A stretch of DNA of 64,000 nucleotides from Chrysopilus asiliformis. Lineage: Eukaryota; Arthropoda; Insecta; Diptera; Rhagionidae. Where the stretch lies: contig OZ035960.1 in NCBI GenBank assembly GCA_964034945.1, positions 20,571,487-20,635,486 of the forward strand, read 5' to 3'. Of this stretch, positions 22,801 to 34,144 are shown piece after piece. Below the pieces are notes generated by a model. That model was not told the DNA's origin and ran no database searches. It saw nothing but the letters and a program-made list of their open reading frames with translations. Numbering within the stretch: the first letter of the stretch is position 1; each line of letters begins with the position of its first letter. Both the position numbers and the translations under genes were made by a program.

Positions 22801-25216
22801 GTTTATATCAATTATGTGATGTGGTTTCAACTTTTCTTCAGAGTTTTCTTAAATTCAATTAAATGGCGCAATGGAAAAATACGTGATGTAAGCCAGTTAA
22901 CTTAATTTATAAAAATCCTTCAGGAATTATTATGATTTATTATGTTAGGTGTGAAAAATTCAATATGCTGATTTGCGTTTGATTATATTTACGTGCACTG
23001 TGAACGAGGTGCCCTTTCCTCAGTAAATTTCTCAGCCAGATTTTACTGGGAAAACAGTAAATATTCTTTTTTTACTGCTTCCTCAGTAAAATTTACTGAA
23101 CGACTGTAAAATTTTGCTGAACGATGGTAAAATTTACTGAAAACCGTAAATTTAACTGAAAATACATTTTTATTGGGAATTACTGATTTTGTGTCAGTAT
23201 TTTATAATTATTATTCACGTTTAGAATTCGTTTAGAATATTATTTTGGACCCTGGAATAACCCTGGATTAGTCGCTTTTAGACTTATGTTCGTTGCCCAG
23301 CGTGAATCGAGTAAATCCATGCCCTCGCTTTTACATTTGCCTTTCTTGCGCCGTTCTTCAAAAAATATTTTCTAGGTGATGCGATCTGAGGAAATGCGCC
23401 CGGTTGTAGAAAGGTGTAAAAGCGGCCATTCACAGTAAAAACTATTGTTATTCCAGTCTGTTCCAGCCTATATTTGGCGTGACGTATTTTATGGATAGCC
23501 TTTTATAGATTTTTTTTTTGAAATCTCATCAAAAAACTCGATTAGGTTTTGGTTTCCTCAGAAAAATTTGGAAAAAATCAAAACCACACATAATTATTTG
23601 TCTTCAAATTCAAAATCATTAACCTAATCTGTCATTCAATTGCTAATAGAGAAAGCTCTAATCACTTTTAATAACTAATAGCTATTTAATATAACGTGAA
23701 AAAAAAAGTTGTTAACAAGATGTAATTTATTTTTATCACCTCGAAGCCATTGCCATCTAGAATTCAACGGCACGAAGGTGTTTGTACTGCAAAACTTTCT
23801 AACTTTTTCTTATTCTATTTTTGTTACTATGACGATGTCATCACTGGCCCAATTCTAAATATCACTTATTAATTTTGACTAATTTTTCATTAATGCTAAA
23901 TGCTATTTACGTTTTTCTGACTTCACTAATCAATTGTGTGAGCTTTCAAAGGAATTGTCCATCTGTTGGCATTTGTCACCGTTTCACCTCCGTCGGACAA
24001 AGAATTAATTCAAAGAAAATTTTCTCATGTCAGTGATGATTGGATGCCGTCTGATTGATGCTACATAAAGCTAATTGTATTGTAAAAGAATCACTGAACT
24101 CATTTGCGGAGGGGTTAATAATCTCTCGAATACGATTGTAATTGTGCCAAATTTGTTGTTCATTCGAAATAGTAAAGAGTAAATCGTCAAAATTTTGACC
24201 ACATGCCATATGTGTAACTAAAGAAAAGATAAATTTAATTAACCGAATAATAAATGCCACATCTGAAAGCTTAAGCGCGTATAAATTTCATCAGAATGTT
24301 AAACATTTAACGATAACTCAACATTGCGAAAATAATTTTCCAAGTAATTTTAAAATTTTGGAATTTTTTCCGGAAACACTACGACGAAATCTACTCTCGA
24401 AACCCAAGAAATTCGTTAATCATTTTTCTTGTTTTGTATGCTGAATGCAAAATGATTTTCTTCCAAGTGGTCAATGTGTGTTATTTTTTAACTCTTTTAT
24501 GAGTCAATTTATTTATAACTTAAAGTTTTTGCCCGCAATACAAGCAATCTTCAATATGATTCATTTTGATGAGATTTTTTTTTGTCGCGCGTCGTAGTAG
24601 ATGGTGATTGCCCTGAATAGAAAGCAGAACAGGAAATGGAATTGCTACTGGCAAAAAAGTCTTATGCAGTCTGATAGTATTTTTAAAATTTCAGAGAACT
24701 AAATTATGATAATTTGCAATTACGAATGATAGGGAAGGAAAATAATCCCCCAGGGAAACCCATATTTTTATGTAGGGAGAAACGCTTATCACTTTGGCAA
24801 ATCTAAAAGTGCACGAAGCATTTTTTCGATTTTTATGCGAATAAAATGTCATTTCTGGCATCGATTGGCAGGCGTTATTGTTTTCCCCAAACAATGTCAC
24901 AATGAAATTTCCTTTTTTCAGGTATGTAACTATGCTATGAGGGTTACCTAAATATTTAACCATCACATGTGCAAGGACAGTTGAACCCTGTTTAGAAATG
25001 TCTGAGTGAAATGTTTTATTATTTGTGAATTTCCAAATACAATCGCAAGACGGTTTGTCTTGAATTTTTTAAACATACCGCACAATAGTTTTGGCATTTA
25101 GATGCCGAAAATGAGATGTGGCATTTTTACATAGCAACACAGAAAAAACCTCTTGAAATCTCCACCAATAAAGGTTTTTGGGGGAAAAAAAATAAAAAAA
25201 ATCAAACACAATTCCA
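19801..25216. other. Long AT-rich stretch with few features
   Basis: No gene could be supported. A GCCTGCGGCGCATTTTTTC word near 22018 matches the interior of the hAT-like MITE at 56041 and may be a relic. The stretch 23010-23200 repeats TTTACTGA in both orientations. Minus-strand frames at 24030-24260 and 24691-24966 have no recognised family. Confidence 0.35.
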
Positions 25217-25488
25217 CACTCAGAAAAATGGAGGCTAACTCGACGACCTACATACGGCGTAATTGGCCTCGGGCAGGCGCGCGTTCGCCTGCATGTGGGC
25301 AAGTAAAACTGAGTTGACCTGTGGTCGGAGAAATTCTGAAATTAAGCCACCAGCAGGTGAAGTAGGGCATTGGGAGCTGCACGAGCTGACCTTAGATAGG
25401 TTAACTCTGACCGCTACCTGGCTTACAGACACCTCTGTAAGGTCAGAGTTAACCTGACAAAAAGTTGACCTGGACATTTTTCTGAGTG
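25217..25488 (-). mobile_element. TA-type MITE (CACTCAGAAAAATG), inverted copy
   Basis: It starts CACTCAGAAAAATGGAGG and ends CATTTTTCTGAGTG. Its interior is the reverse complement of the copy at 18453-18722, nearly base for base. The flanking dinucleotide is CA on both sides (25215-25216, 25489-25490) rather than TA. Confidence 0.75.
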
Positions 25489-28392
25489 CAGTACCCTCTA
25501 CTTTTTTTAAGCGAATTTTCACTTGCATGACACATATAGGATTAATATTAATCTTCATGACAGTCAAGTTGCCAAGTATTCAAATTTTTGAAAAGCTTCT
25601 TCCGCGTAGCAGGGGGGGGGGGTTTCCACAGAAAGTCATTCCGAAAGTGTCACAAGAAACTTACAAAATGGTGTGCTCTTATCAGGGTTGCACTGTTTCA
25701 CCCCCGAGCAAATAATAAATTTTGTTGTTATTGAAAAAAGGGAAACGATTGGGTATTTAGCCATTTTAGAGGTTCACACAAATGTCAATCACGGTCGTGG
25801 ATTGAGACAGTCGAATTCAGGGGAGACAATTCAATATATTTTAAGAAAGCAACCCCGATTGTTGTTACAAAATGATTTTAGTGGTAAACAAGTAGATATT
25901 TATGAGTATTTTTTGTTTAGCGATCTGCCTAACTATGTTCCATTTTATTTGAATTCATGCTCCCCAAAAAATAGGGGTAAATAACAACGGAAAAAAGGCA
26001 AATATCTATTTTGAAAAATAGTATGGATATTGACTGGATATTCTATGGGGGCCAATCAATGCATTTTTTCGGTTTGTTTTGCTTTCCTTGTTTTTTTTAT
26101 TAGATATTTGTTTTTATTGCAAATATTATGCGATTAACTGTTTTGATATGTAAGTCAAATGGTTTGAGGTAACATGAAAAAAGCTGTTAACGATTCTAAT
26201 TTCGGGGGTGAATTTTTGTGCAATTAATTGACAATAAAAAAACCTATGCGACGAGGCAAAGTGTAACATTGTTTGTTTGGTATCGATGCAAAAACACCTT
26301 ATATTTGGTGCCACCTCGATTGAATTTTTACCCTCCCGTTTTTGCTAAATACGATAAAGAAAATTTTCGACAAATATTCAAAAGATTGTGATTTAAGATA
26401 TACATAAAATTAATGTGCATTTTTAAGCACTATTGTAGTTTTTTGTCACCCTCTATGCATTCTGTAGGAAAAGTTTTCCAGAAAACTTCACCATTGTGAG
26501 GGTTAAAATAGACTTTTCCTAATCGTGCATGTTCAAGTTATTGTTATTTGTCAGGAGATTCAGGTGTATCGCGTATAGTAGGTGACATAGAAACAATAAA
26601 TTTGGAGCAGGCCATTAAGCAATGCATTAAAAATCACATATGCTACAACTCCAGATGAAGTTGAAGCTTTTGAGAACGTCGAAACATATGCGACAAGTCG
26701 GAAATGCTAAAACAAACGATTGAAAACTGAAATCATAAATATTTGTCAAGATTTTTTGTTTGTCAGGGTCCCTTTTTTCTAAATGTTGTTGACTAGTAAA
26801 TCATAAAAGCGGAAATTTCCCAAAAAATCCAAAAGAAATTTCACTTGTCTTATTTTTTTCTTCTTCCGTTTATTTTGCGTTTGATAAGAAGCTAACGAAC
26901 CCATCAATCAAAATCTATTGGCATGATGTGACTCTTCTTTGCCTATTAGTTGTTTCACTGTGATTTTTTTGAAGAGAATTTCCATATTTGCCTATTCTTA
27001 GTAATTTTTGTTAGTTTTGGTTTCTTGACTACTTTTGGCCGCCCTTGAATCTCTAATTACATGCAAGAAACTCATTAATTTCAATTACGGTGTAACCAGA
27101 GTATCTAACTTTTTGCAAAAGAAACTATTTTTATCCTTTTGGCAAGTTTTTGCTATTAAAACAAATGAGATATTTTCTGATTTTCCGAACTATAAGGAAA
27201 CAAACTAAAACATAAAAAAAACATTGCCTTTTTTATTCGAGGAATTATGTGGCATTTGCGTTAGGCAATGAGAAAATTTTCGGCCTTCGAACATCCATTC
27301 CGATCCATTCTATTGTAAGATATCAGGGATAAATCGATTCTGCATTTAGCATTGAGACATTTTAAAGATTTACTTTACGGTCTTTGCTCGAAAATAAATC
27401 TTTTACCTCCAATTGAATGGTGACGGACTTCGGTTCGATGCTCACCATTGAGCTAAAAGATGTGCAAATAGAAAATGGGAGCACATTGGACAAGTGCCAG
27501 ATAATCCAATTACCTTAAGATATTTGGAAAATTCTCACTAATGTGAATTCGAATGCGAACGCGAATGAGAACTATGAGAATCGAAAATTCTTATATGAGT
27601 TTAGCAAACCAGGAAGTAAATGAACCGATCGTATTTAGAGTGTGGTCATACGACACTGAAAGATCATTATACCATCGCGAATGAACAACAAACAATAATA
27701 TTGTGCATATTAACCCGTATGTGTTATTTTTGGATTGTTTTTTAAGAACAAACAATAAAGTTCTTTATGAAAATTCTACGTGGTACGAATTGATCAAAGA
27801 TCTGAAGTGAATAATTACCTGCGGCTATTTATACGATTAATAAAATTCGTTTTTTACTTGGTTTTTTTTAAATGGCAAAGAGGGCAGGACGTCCGACAAG
27901 CACGTGTTTAAGGATGGGAAAATTTAAACTATGACAGAAAATTATACAAAATATGTAGGAAATCACAAAAAAATTTCTTTAAATGTTCGTCGAAAGACCT
28001 GACCTGAAGAAACGTGCTTTTTTGGCGATATCTATACTGTTTACTTAATACTATTTAGATTCTCCTCTTTTTGCATTTTATTAAGTACTGTCTTCCAGAT
28101 TTTTTAATGTAAAAAATTATAGTATTAGTCTCGGTTTTTGTAAGCGTACGAAAGGACCTTTTTTGGTGGTGATTAGCCATTGTAATTTGCCATTCGTTTG
28201 AAGTTTAAACAAATCAATTTTGTTAGATTCAGTATTAGTAAAATGCTGTCATCTTGAAAAATCGTTTGGAATTTTGAAAAATCAATTACGCACAAAATGG
28301 TGTCCATTTTAAAGTACAGTATCGATTTTATGGTAAAAATTTGCCTGTTTTTTACTGTAAAAAAATTAAAAAAAAGCCTTCGTCAAGGACTA
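25489..28392. other. AT-rich stretch; short G run
   Basis: A run of 11 G lies at 25612-25622. The frame at 25673-25984 has no family signature. No element ends were identified. Confidence 0.35.
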
Positions 28393-29278
28393 CACTCAGA
28401 AAAATGTTCAGGTCAACTTTTTGTCAGGTTAACTCTGACCTTACAGAGGTTTCTGTAAGCCAGCTAGCGGTCAGAGTTAACCTATCTAAGGTCAACTCGT
28501 GCAGCTCCCAATGCCCTACTTCACCTGCTGGTGGCTTAATTTCAGAATTTCTCCGACCACAGGTCAACTCAGTTTTACTTGCCCACATGCAGGCGAACGC
28601 GCGCCTGCCCGAGGAAAAATGGAGGCTAATGCTACATTTACAGGAATGACAAATTTGTCATTTTTTTCTTGTCATTATGTTAATTCCCGTGTAAATGGCA
28701 TAATTTTTGTAATTTTTTCTGTCAGAAAATGTCAATCTCTCATAAAAGAATGAACTTGTCCATTCTTTTATGCCAGATTGTCATTCGTACAAACGCAATA
28801 TTAGTTATGACAAAAGTTGAATACTCAAGTTGTCATAACTAATATTGCGTTTGCACGAATGACAATCTGGCATAAAAGAATGGACAAGTTCATTCTTTTA
28901 TGAGAGATTGACATTTTCTGACAGAAAAAATTACAAAAATTATGCCATTTACACGGGAATTAACATAATGACAAGAAAAAAATGACAAATTTGTCATTCG
29001 TGTAAATGTAGCATAACTCGACGACCTACATACGGCGTAATTGGCCTCGGGCAGGCGCGCGTTCGCCTGCATGAGGGAAAGTAAAACTTGTGTTGACCTG
29101 TGACCGGAGAAATGCTGAAATTAAGCCACCAGCAGGTGAAGTAGGGCCTTGGGAGCTGCACGAGTTGACCTTAGATAGGCATTTCGAGGATGTAATGTCA
29201 TGTAATGGAAACCTCTGTCAGCCAGCTAGCGGTCAGAGTTAACTTGACAAAAAGTTGACCTGGACATTTTTCTGAGTG
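28393..29278. mobile_element. Inverted dimer of the CACTCAGAAAAATG MITE
   Basis: The left half repeats the family at 18453 in plus orientation but stops at GCCTGCCCGAGG. It is followed directly by AAAAATGGAGGCTAA, the start of a second copy in inverted orientation, whose body continues from 29014. Both outer ends are CACTCAGAAAAATG inverted relative to each other, with TA on each side (28391-28392, 29279-29280). A palindromic element sits inside the inverted half. The right half also has a damaged stretch near 29180-29220. Confidence 0.7.
28630..29013. mobile_element. 384-bp near-perfect palindromic MITE
   Basis: The sequence from TGCTACATTTAC to GTAAATGTAGCA reads almost the same on both strands, with its centre near 28821 and arms of about 190 bp. 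TAA flanks both ends (28627-28629, 29014-29016), fitting a 3-bp duplication as in PIF/Harbinger elements. It interrupts the CTAACTCG sequence of the surrounding MITE. An RNA across it would fold into one long hairpin. Confidence 0.75.
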
Positions 29279-29473
29279 TAGTTTTGAGGAAATCTCGATA
29301 AAACTTTCAAGTTATTTCGTAAATACTCTAAAGTCGCATAACTTCGGCAACTTTCATTCGATTAACTTAATATTTTGACATATTAAAGTCGAAATGCTGT
29401 ACTTTTAAAATATTTTCTAAAATCTACATAGCGACAAATTTTGTTATTACCAGGAGAGCCTTTAGGGGGGTAA

Positions 29474-29539
29474 AATTCAGAAAAAAATGCGTAAATTTCA
29501 GAAAAAATGCGTAAATTTCAGAAAAAATGCGTAAATTTC
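29474..29539 (+). repeat. Three 20-bp tandem units
   Basis: The unit CAGAAAAAATGCGTAAATTT occurs three times in a row. Confidence 0.8.
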
Positions 29540-29744
29540 TCATTACCTAATTAGAAGAGAACTGGAAAATTATTCGCAGCAAAGTAGTACGCCGAATTTA
29601 AGTGGTAATAAAATTTCCTCGCAGTCGGATATGTCTTTTAGTATAAATTGGCTTAAGATTACTCCAACAGTTCAGGGAAATGGGAGGGGAGGGGGTAAGA
29701 AGATAAGAAAAATTTGGACTGGAGTAGCTTAAAAACACTTTTAA

Positions 29745-30026
29745 CCCTTTGTTGACAGTCGGTACTTTTAAGTACCATCAACTTTAAATCCTTATATTTT
29801 TTGCTTATCCAATAGTATCAACATTCTATATACTTCTATATACCACAGGCGTAAATACCACCCCTCCATAAAATTAGTTCATGTCTTTTTTTGAATTCTG
29901 GAACCATTTTCAACTAAAACAAAGTCATGATTATTGATTTATTGTCAGTTCACTTCCTGGTCCACAAACGGCTAAGCTACTATTTCGACAAGAAGTCTCA
30001 AAGGGACACCAAACCATCTTAAAGGG
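29745..30026. mobile_element. piggyBac-like MITE, 282 bp
   Basis: TTAA flanks both ends (29741-29744, 30027-30030). The left end is CCCTTTGTTG and the inverted right end is CCCTTTAAGA. An internal palindrome, GGTACTTTTAAGTACC, lies near the left end. The TTAA duplication with CCCTTT ends fits piggyBac. There is no transposase. Confidence 0.55.
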
Positions 30027-30352
30027 TTAAGCTTTCATAAGACAGAATAAAATAACTTAAAATTTTTTGAAAGCGCATATTAACACCTCAATAATGAATC
30101 GACAATGTCTTAAGTTGATCGAGACAATTAAGTGTAATTTACAGAATTACTCACACAAAGTTCTGAATGTGAAAAAAAAAACAGTTGTGGTCTAGAATTG
30201 GACGACAAGAGAGGAAACGAATTTTATTCCTATAGTATGAAAATCAATTGTCGTTTTTTATGTGAATATTTCTCGTCCTCAATCGATATGCTAAATTGCT
30301 GTCTTAATGATTGATATATTGATGGGTATGGAGACCTTGGAATATGGTATTA

Positions 30353-31257
30353 ACACATGGATCAATAAGTCCCGAGACTAACCCAGAGATGACGCTCGTA
30401 GTAAACCAGTAACCACGTCTTTCTAGAGTACTAACCTTTGCTTGAAACGTGTCAAAATTTTAAGTCGATCGGACCAGAAACAGCTGAGTTATCGAGGTTG
30501 GAGTAAAGTCGTTTTGTAGTTTGTTTAAAAAATGGAAAAAACCGAGTTTCGTGTTCTGATAAAACATTGTTTTTTAATGGATAAAAACACCGTGCAAGCG
30601 AAACAATGGATTGAAAAATGTTACCCGGACTCTTGTCCATCAAAAGCAACGATTTGTCGGTGGTTTGCCGAGTTTAAACGTGGTCGTACCGACACAAATG
30701 ACGCGGAACGCTCGGGTAGACCTGTGGAAGCCGTTACACCGGAAAATGTGAGTGAAGTGACAAAAATTATAATGAAAGATCGTAAAGTGAAGCTCCGTGA
30801 GATTGCTGAGATAACACAGATATCATATGGAAGTGCATTTACTATCCTTCATGAAAAATTGAGCATGAAAAAGGTTTTTTCCAAGTGGGTGCCGCGATTG
30901 CTTTCGATGAAACAAAAACAGCAACGAGTCGATGATTCAGAAAGCTGTTTATCGCTATTTACTCGCAATAAAAAAGATTTCTTGCGTCGTTACGTGACCA
31001 TGGACGAAACATGGATACATCACTACACTCCAGAGTCGAAGCGGCAGTCATCTGAGTGGCGCACAGCTGGCGAAAGCCGTCCGAAGCGTCCGAAAACGCA
31101 GCAGTCAGCTGGCAAAGTCATGGCGTCAGTTTTTTGGGATACGCATGGCGTGACGATTGTATCACCCTAAAAGGTGATTATATTGATGAATAAAAAAAAA
31201 TTTTGCAAAAAAAATGTTGTTTTCATTGTTAGTCTCGGGACTTATTGATCCATGTGT
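30353..31257 (+). mobile_element. mariner element with internal deletion
   Basis: This 905-bp element has inverted ends of about 30 bp starting ACACATGGATCAATAAGTCC, flanked by TA (30351-30352, 31258-31259). A full-length mariner is usually about 1.3 kb. It carries a transposase gene missing its C-terminal catalytic part and so would depend on another source to move. Confidence 0.9.
30532..31170 (+). pseudogene. mariner transposase, C-terminally deleted
   Basis: The frame gives 212 residues against about 345 for the family. Residues 1-115 form the DNA-binding region, with a helix-turn-helix near 30-50 (SKATICRWFAEFKRG) and the ERSGRP motif near 60. The first catalytic aspartate is visible in VTMDETWIHH (D158). 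After FWDTHGVTIVSP the frame ends. The following bases, read in another phase, encode LKGDYIDE and a stop, which resembles the end of mariner proteins. A deletion of about 130 codons therefore removed the second and third catalytic acids and shifted the frame. The remainder could bind terminal repeats but not cut DNA. Confidence 0.9.
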
Positions 31258-31259
31258 TA

Positions 31260-32460
31260 TATATCGGCTAGGTGTGATATGATTTTTATGTCTATATGCA
31301 GTTTCTTTTGTTTTGAGCCTGACTAGAATAGATTTTCATATCAAGATATCATTATTCAAATGCAATTAAAAGAAATGCATCCGTTGAGGTAAATCGCAAT
31401 GATATTTCTAAGAAAAAACATTCTATGATATTCTTTCAATTTTATTGTTTTAAATAAAACAAATCTACGGTCGTGTGTTTAATATTTCATAATATTTTCT
31501 ATTTTCATATCAATGACAAGAGACAGTCATTGTTCATGCACAAAAGACAGCGAAACAAAACCCGCGGTTGATTAAAGAAAGGCGAGAGTTATTTTCAGGT
31601 GATTAATTTTAATGGCGTATTTCAACGAGTTTTCCACTGGCTATGGCCGATCATAATTCTTTATGTTCATAATAATCCAACATAACCATTAACCAGGCTT
31701 TCACGTACACCAAATGTTTGATTCTGGATAAAAATTCTTAATGTGTTTGAATTTTCAAAGCGATAAAGCAAGCACAAAATGGAATTCTCCATTCAGTGTA
31801 TTATGTTGTTATGTTTTATTTATTGCTGTAAACACAGTACAGATAAATTGAAAATTTTATTATGGTGTATTTTAGCAGGACATTATGAGTACTTTTTGGG
31901 TGGTCACTTTAGTTGATGGATTTTATATCCAAGGTCTTATCGGATAAAACCCGGAAATGCGTTTCCTGCATAAAGGAGCAGATAATTTTTATGGAAGCAT
32001 TACCTGAATTTATTTGTAATTCAGAAAAAAAATATATATTCCTCTGGTTATTGTTGGTTATTTTTTCAATTTTTTAGAAACAGAGAATTTTTTTCATTGA
32101 ACATAAAGAAAAAAAATTAATTCTCTTTGAATTTTTTTATGGGGTAAGAGGATATTTTATTCATCTGTAAGGATATTCAAATTTGGGAACCAAACAGGGG
32201 CTTATAATATTTATATATTACTAGCGGCTCTGCCCTTGACCGCTTCACAGTCCAACCTCGTCTGATTCAGGGAATCGGCCCTCAACATTCTTTTCGGGCC
32301 ATCCTAGAGAATTATTTTCCAGAAGTGCACAACTTTCAGGGAAAGGCAGATTTTAGTCGGTGAAAAATTCCCTCGAGGAGTGACTTCTTGAATGGTAAAG
32401 CCCTTCATAAATTGCTGGAGATAGCAAGAGAGGGGTTCACACGTGGGCGAACATTTTTCT
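31260..32460. other. AT-rich stretch, nothing recognised
   Basis: No gene, RNA gene or paired element ends were seen. Confidence 0.35.
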
Positions 32461-32463
32461 TTA

Positions 32464-32836
32464 AGGTGCCGCTCCACATAGAGTAAATACGCGAGTAACT
32501 CTCAAAAACTCTCGAGAGTTACTCGCAGGAGGTTGTCCATTTGAGAGTTAATTTCGGCGATTTGTCTATCGCTACTAGCAAAATCGAGCTTCTAGCTTCT
32601 AGCGTTCTCAAGAGCTACTAGTAAAATTCAAACGCTGTTCGTATCTGGCGAGCTACTTTCCGAGAGTTCAGTGGAGGCCTGTCGACTAGAGAATAGAATC
32701 ACTTTTGACAGCTCGCAGAAACTAGCTCGCGAGTTTTTGCGAGTTTCTGCGAGCGACTCTCAGAGACGTGTCCATTTGCGAGTAGCTGCTATCGAGAGGT
32801 TCTCGCCGGCATTTACTGTCATGTGGAGCGGCACCT
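32464..32836. mobile_element. Harbinger-type MITE, copy 2
   Basis: The left end AGGTGCCGCTCCACAT and the right end ATGTGGAGCGGCACCT are perfect inverted repeats. TTA flanks both sides (32461-32463, 32837-32839). The interior is rich in GCGAGTTTCTGCGAG-type words that can pair with each other. Confidence 0.8.
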
Positions 32837-33062
32837 TTAGTTTTGACCTCTTTAATGGCGACAATTGAATCCAAATCCCTTCAGCGATTCAAGAGATATC
32901 AGGAGAGGGGACAAGAAGAAGGGAGAATTGTGAAAAATTGTATAGCCGTACTATAGCCTTTATATCCCTGACATCTGAAACTTGTTTTTGTGCGCTCTTT
33001 TTTTCTGCGATTTATTTGTGAGTTTTTTATGCGTCCCTATTCACCGCAAAAACATTTCTCAA

Positions 33063-33340
33063 GGCCCCATTTACACTTGATTTTTTTCTTGAATTTCTCC
33101 GCAAATTTTATTCAGAATTTGTTCCTCGAATTTTATTCATCTATCGCAGAATAAACTCACCTAGCAAAAGTTGTCAAAATTTGAATTTATTCTGACGATT
33201 TATATGAAAAAACTCAAGGTTGGGGATATTTAAGGAAAAAGTTTCTGAATTTTGTGTCGTAGTGTAAATGGTTGTGCAACATAAGGTTTGTGCCAAAGAA
33301 TAAAATTCGCGGAAAGGAGTGTGATGTGTAAACGATCCCC
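33063..33340 (+). mobile_element. F4 MITE, uninterrupted copy
   Basis: It starts GGCCCCATTTACACTTGATT and ends with GTGTAAACGATCCCC. The interior matches the two halves of the split copy at 9463-10293. The ends are imperfect inverted repeats and no clear target duplication is seen. Confidence 0.55.
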
Positions 33341-33671
33341 AAAGTATGTTCAAAACAATATTTGTGAACTTTCCGAATATTGTGTCTTTTTTTATGCGGT
33401 CCTTGAATCAAACGGTAAATTTTATTTATCAAAATTAGTTTAGTGGTTTTTCAGAACTTGTGTCAGAAAAAACTGACTTTCATTATATACCTAGTATGGT
33501 TAATTATAGAGCAGTTTCACCTCGAGTTCCAGAATTACATTTCGGACTTGCGTGCATCCATGGAAAATTAGAGGTCGCTGTGGTTAAAAAATCATAAAAA
33601 GATTTGTAAATATACCACAGAAATTGTAAATTTTACAAGCAATATTTTCAGAAACAATATTTTGTGGCAAG

Positions 33672-34144
33672 AGTTCAGTTTAGCGACAATGACGCTACAA
33701 AAAAAGTGTGGCTGAGCAGTTTGTCCGCTCATAAGTAAAATTGGTTTGTAGCTCAAGTTTTTTTTCGTCAGAAAAGTGAGGTTATATGAAAATTTTGAAA
33801 TGAAATTTTGTAATTAAAACGGCGTCAGCAGTCATTTTAAACCATTTTTATAAGGTTTGCGAACCGAAATTGTGCTAGTAAAAGTAGTTTTGTTGCAAAA
33901 TTCCACTTTTTTTTTGATGGGGTATAAATCGAAGGGTGAGGGGGGAAACCCTATCATGCTATATATTTTTGGAATGCACTCTTCATTACCACACACCCCT
34001 CTACCACCTTCCAGATAAAAGTTTCATACAAAGTTTAGGGACCCCTGGCGACGGTTAAAAATATCCATTTTGGATAGGGGATGCTTCTATCTACCCCTCC
34101 CTATACACGAAAAATTTCTAGCGTCATTGTCGCTAAACTGAACT
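33672..34144. mobile_element. Inverted-repeat element with ~26-bp ends
   Basis: The left end reads AGTTCAGTTTAGCGACAATG and continues ACGCTA. The right end is its exact inverted complement over about 26 bp. No target duplication is obvious and there is no transposase frame. The superfamily is unassigned. Confidence 0.65.

Noticed and set aside
24030..24966. Two minus-strand frames, one with a hydrophobic start
   Set aside because: Considered as receptor-like exons, but no splice signals or family motif could be supported.
28393..29278. CRISPR-like or phage-like palindromic array
   Set aside because: Arms are inverted copies of MITEs with TA and TAA flanks in a eukaryotic genome; no regular direct repeats and spacers.
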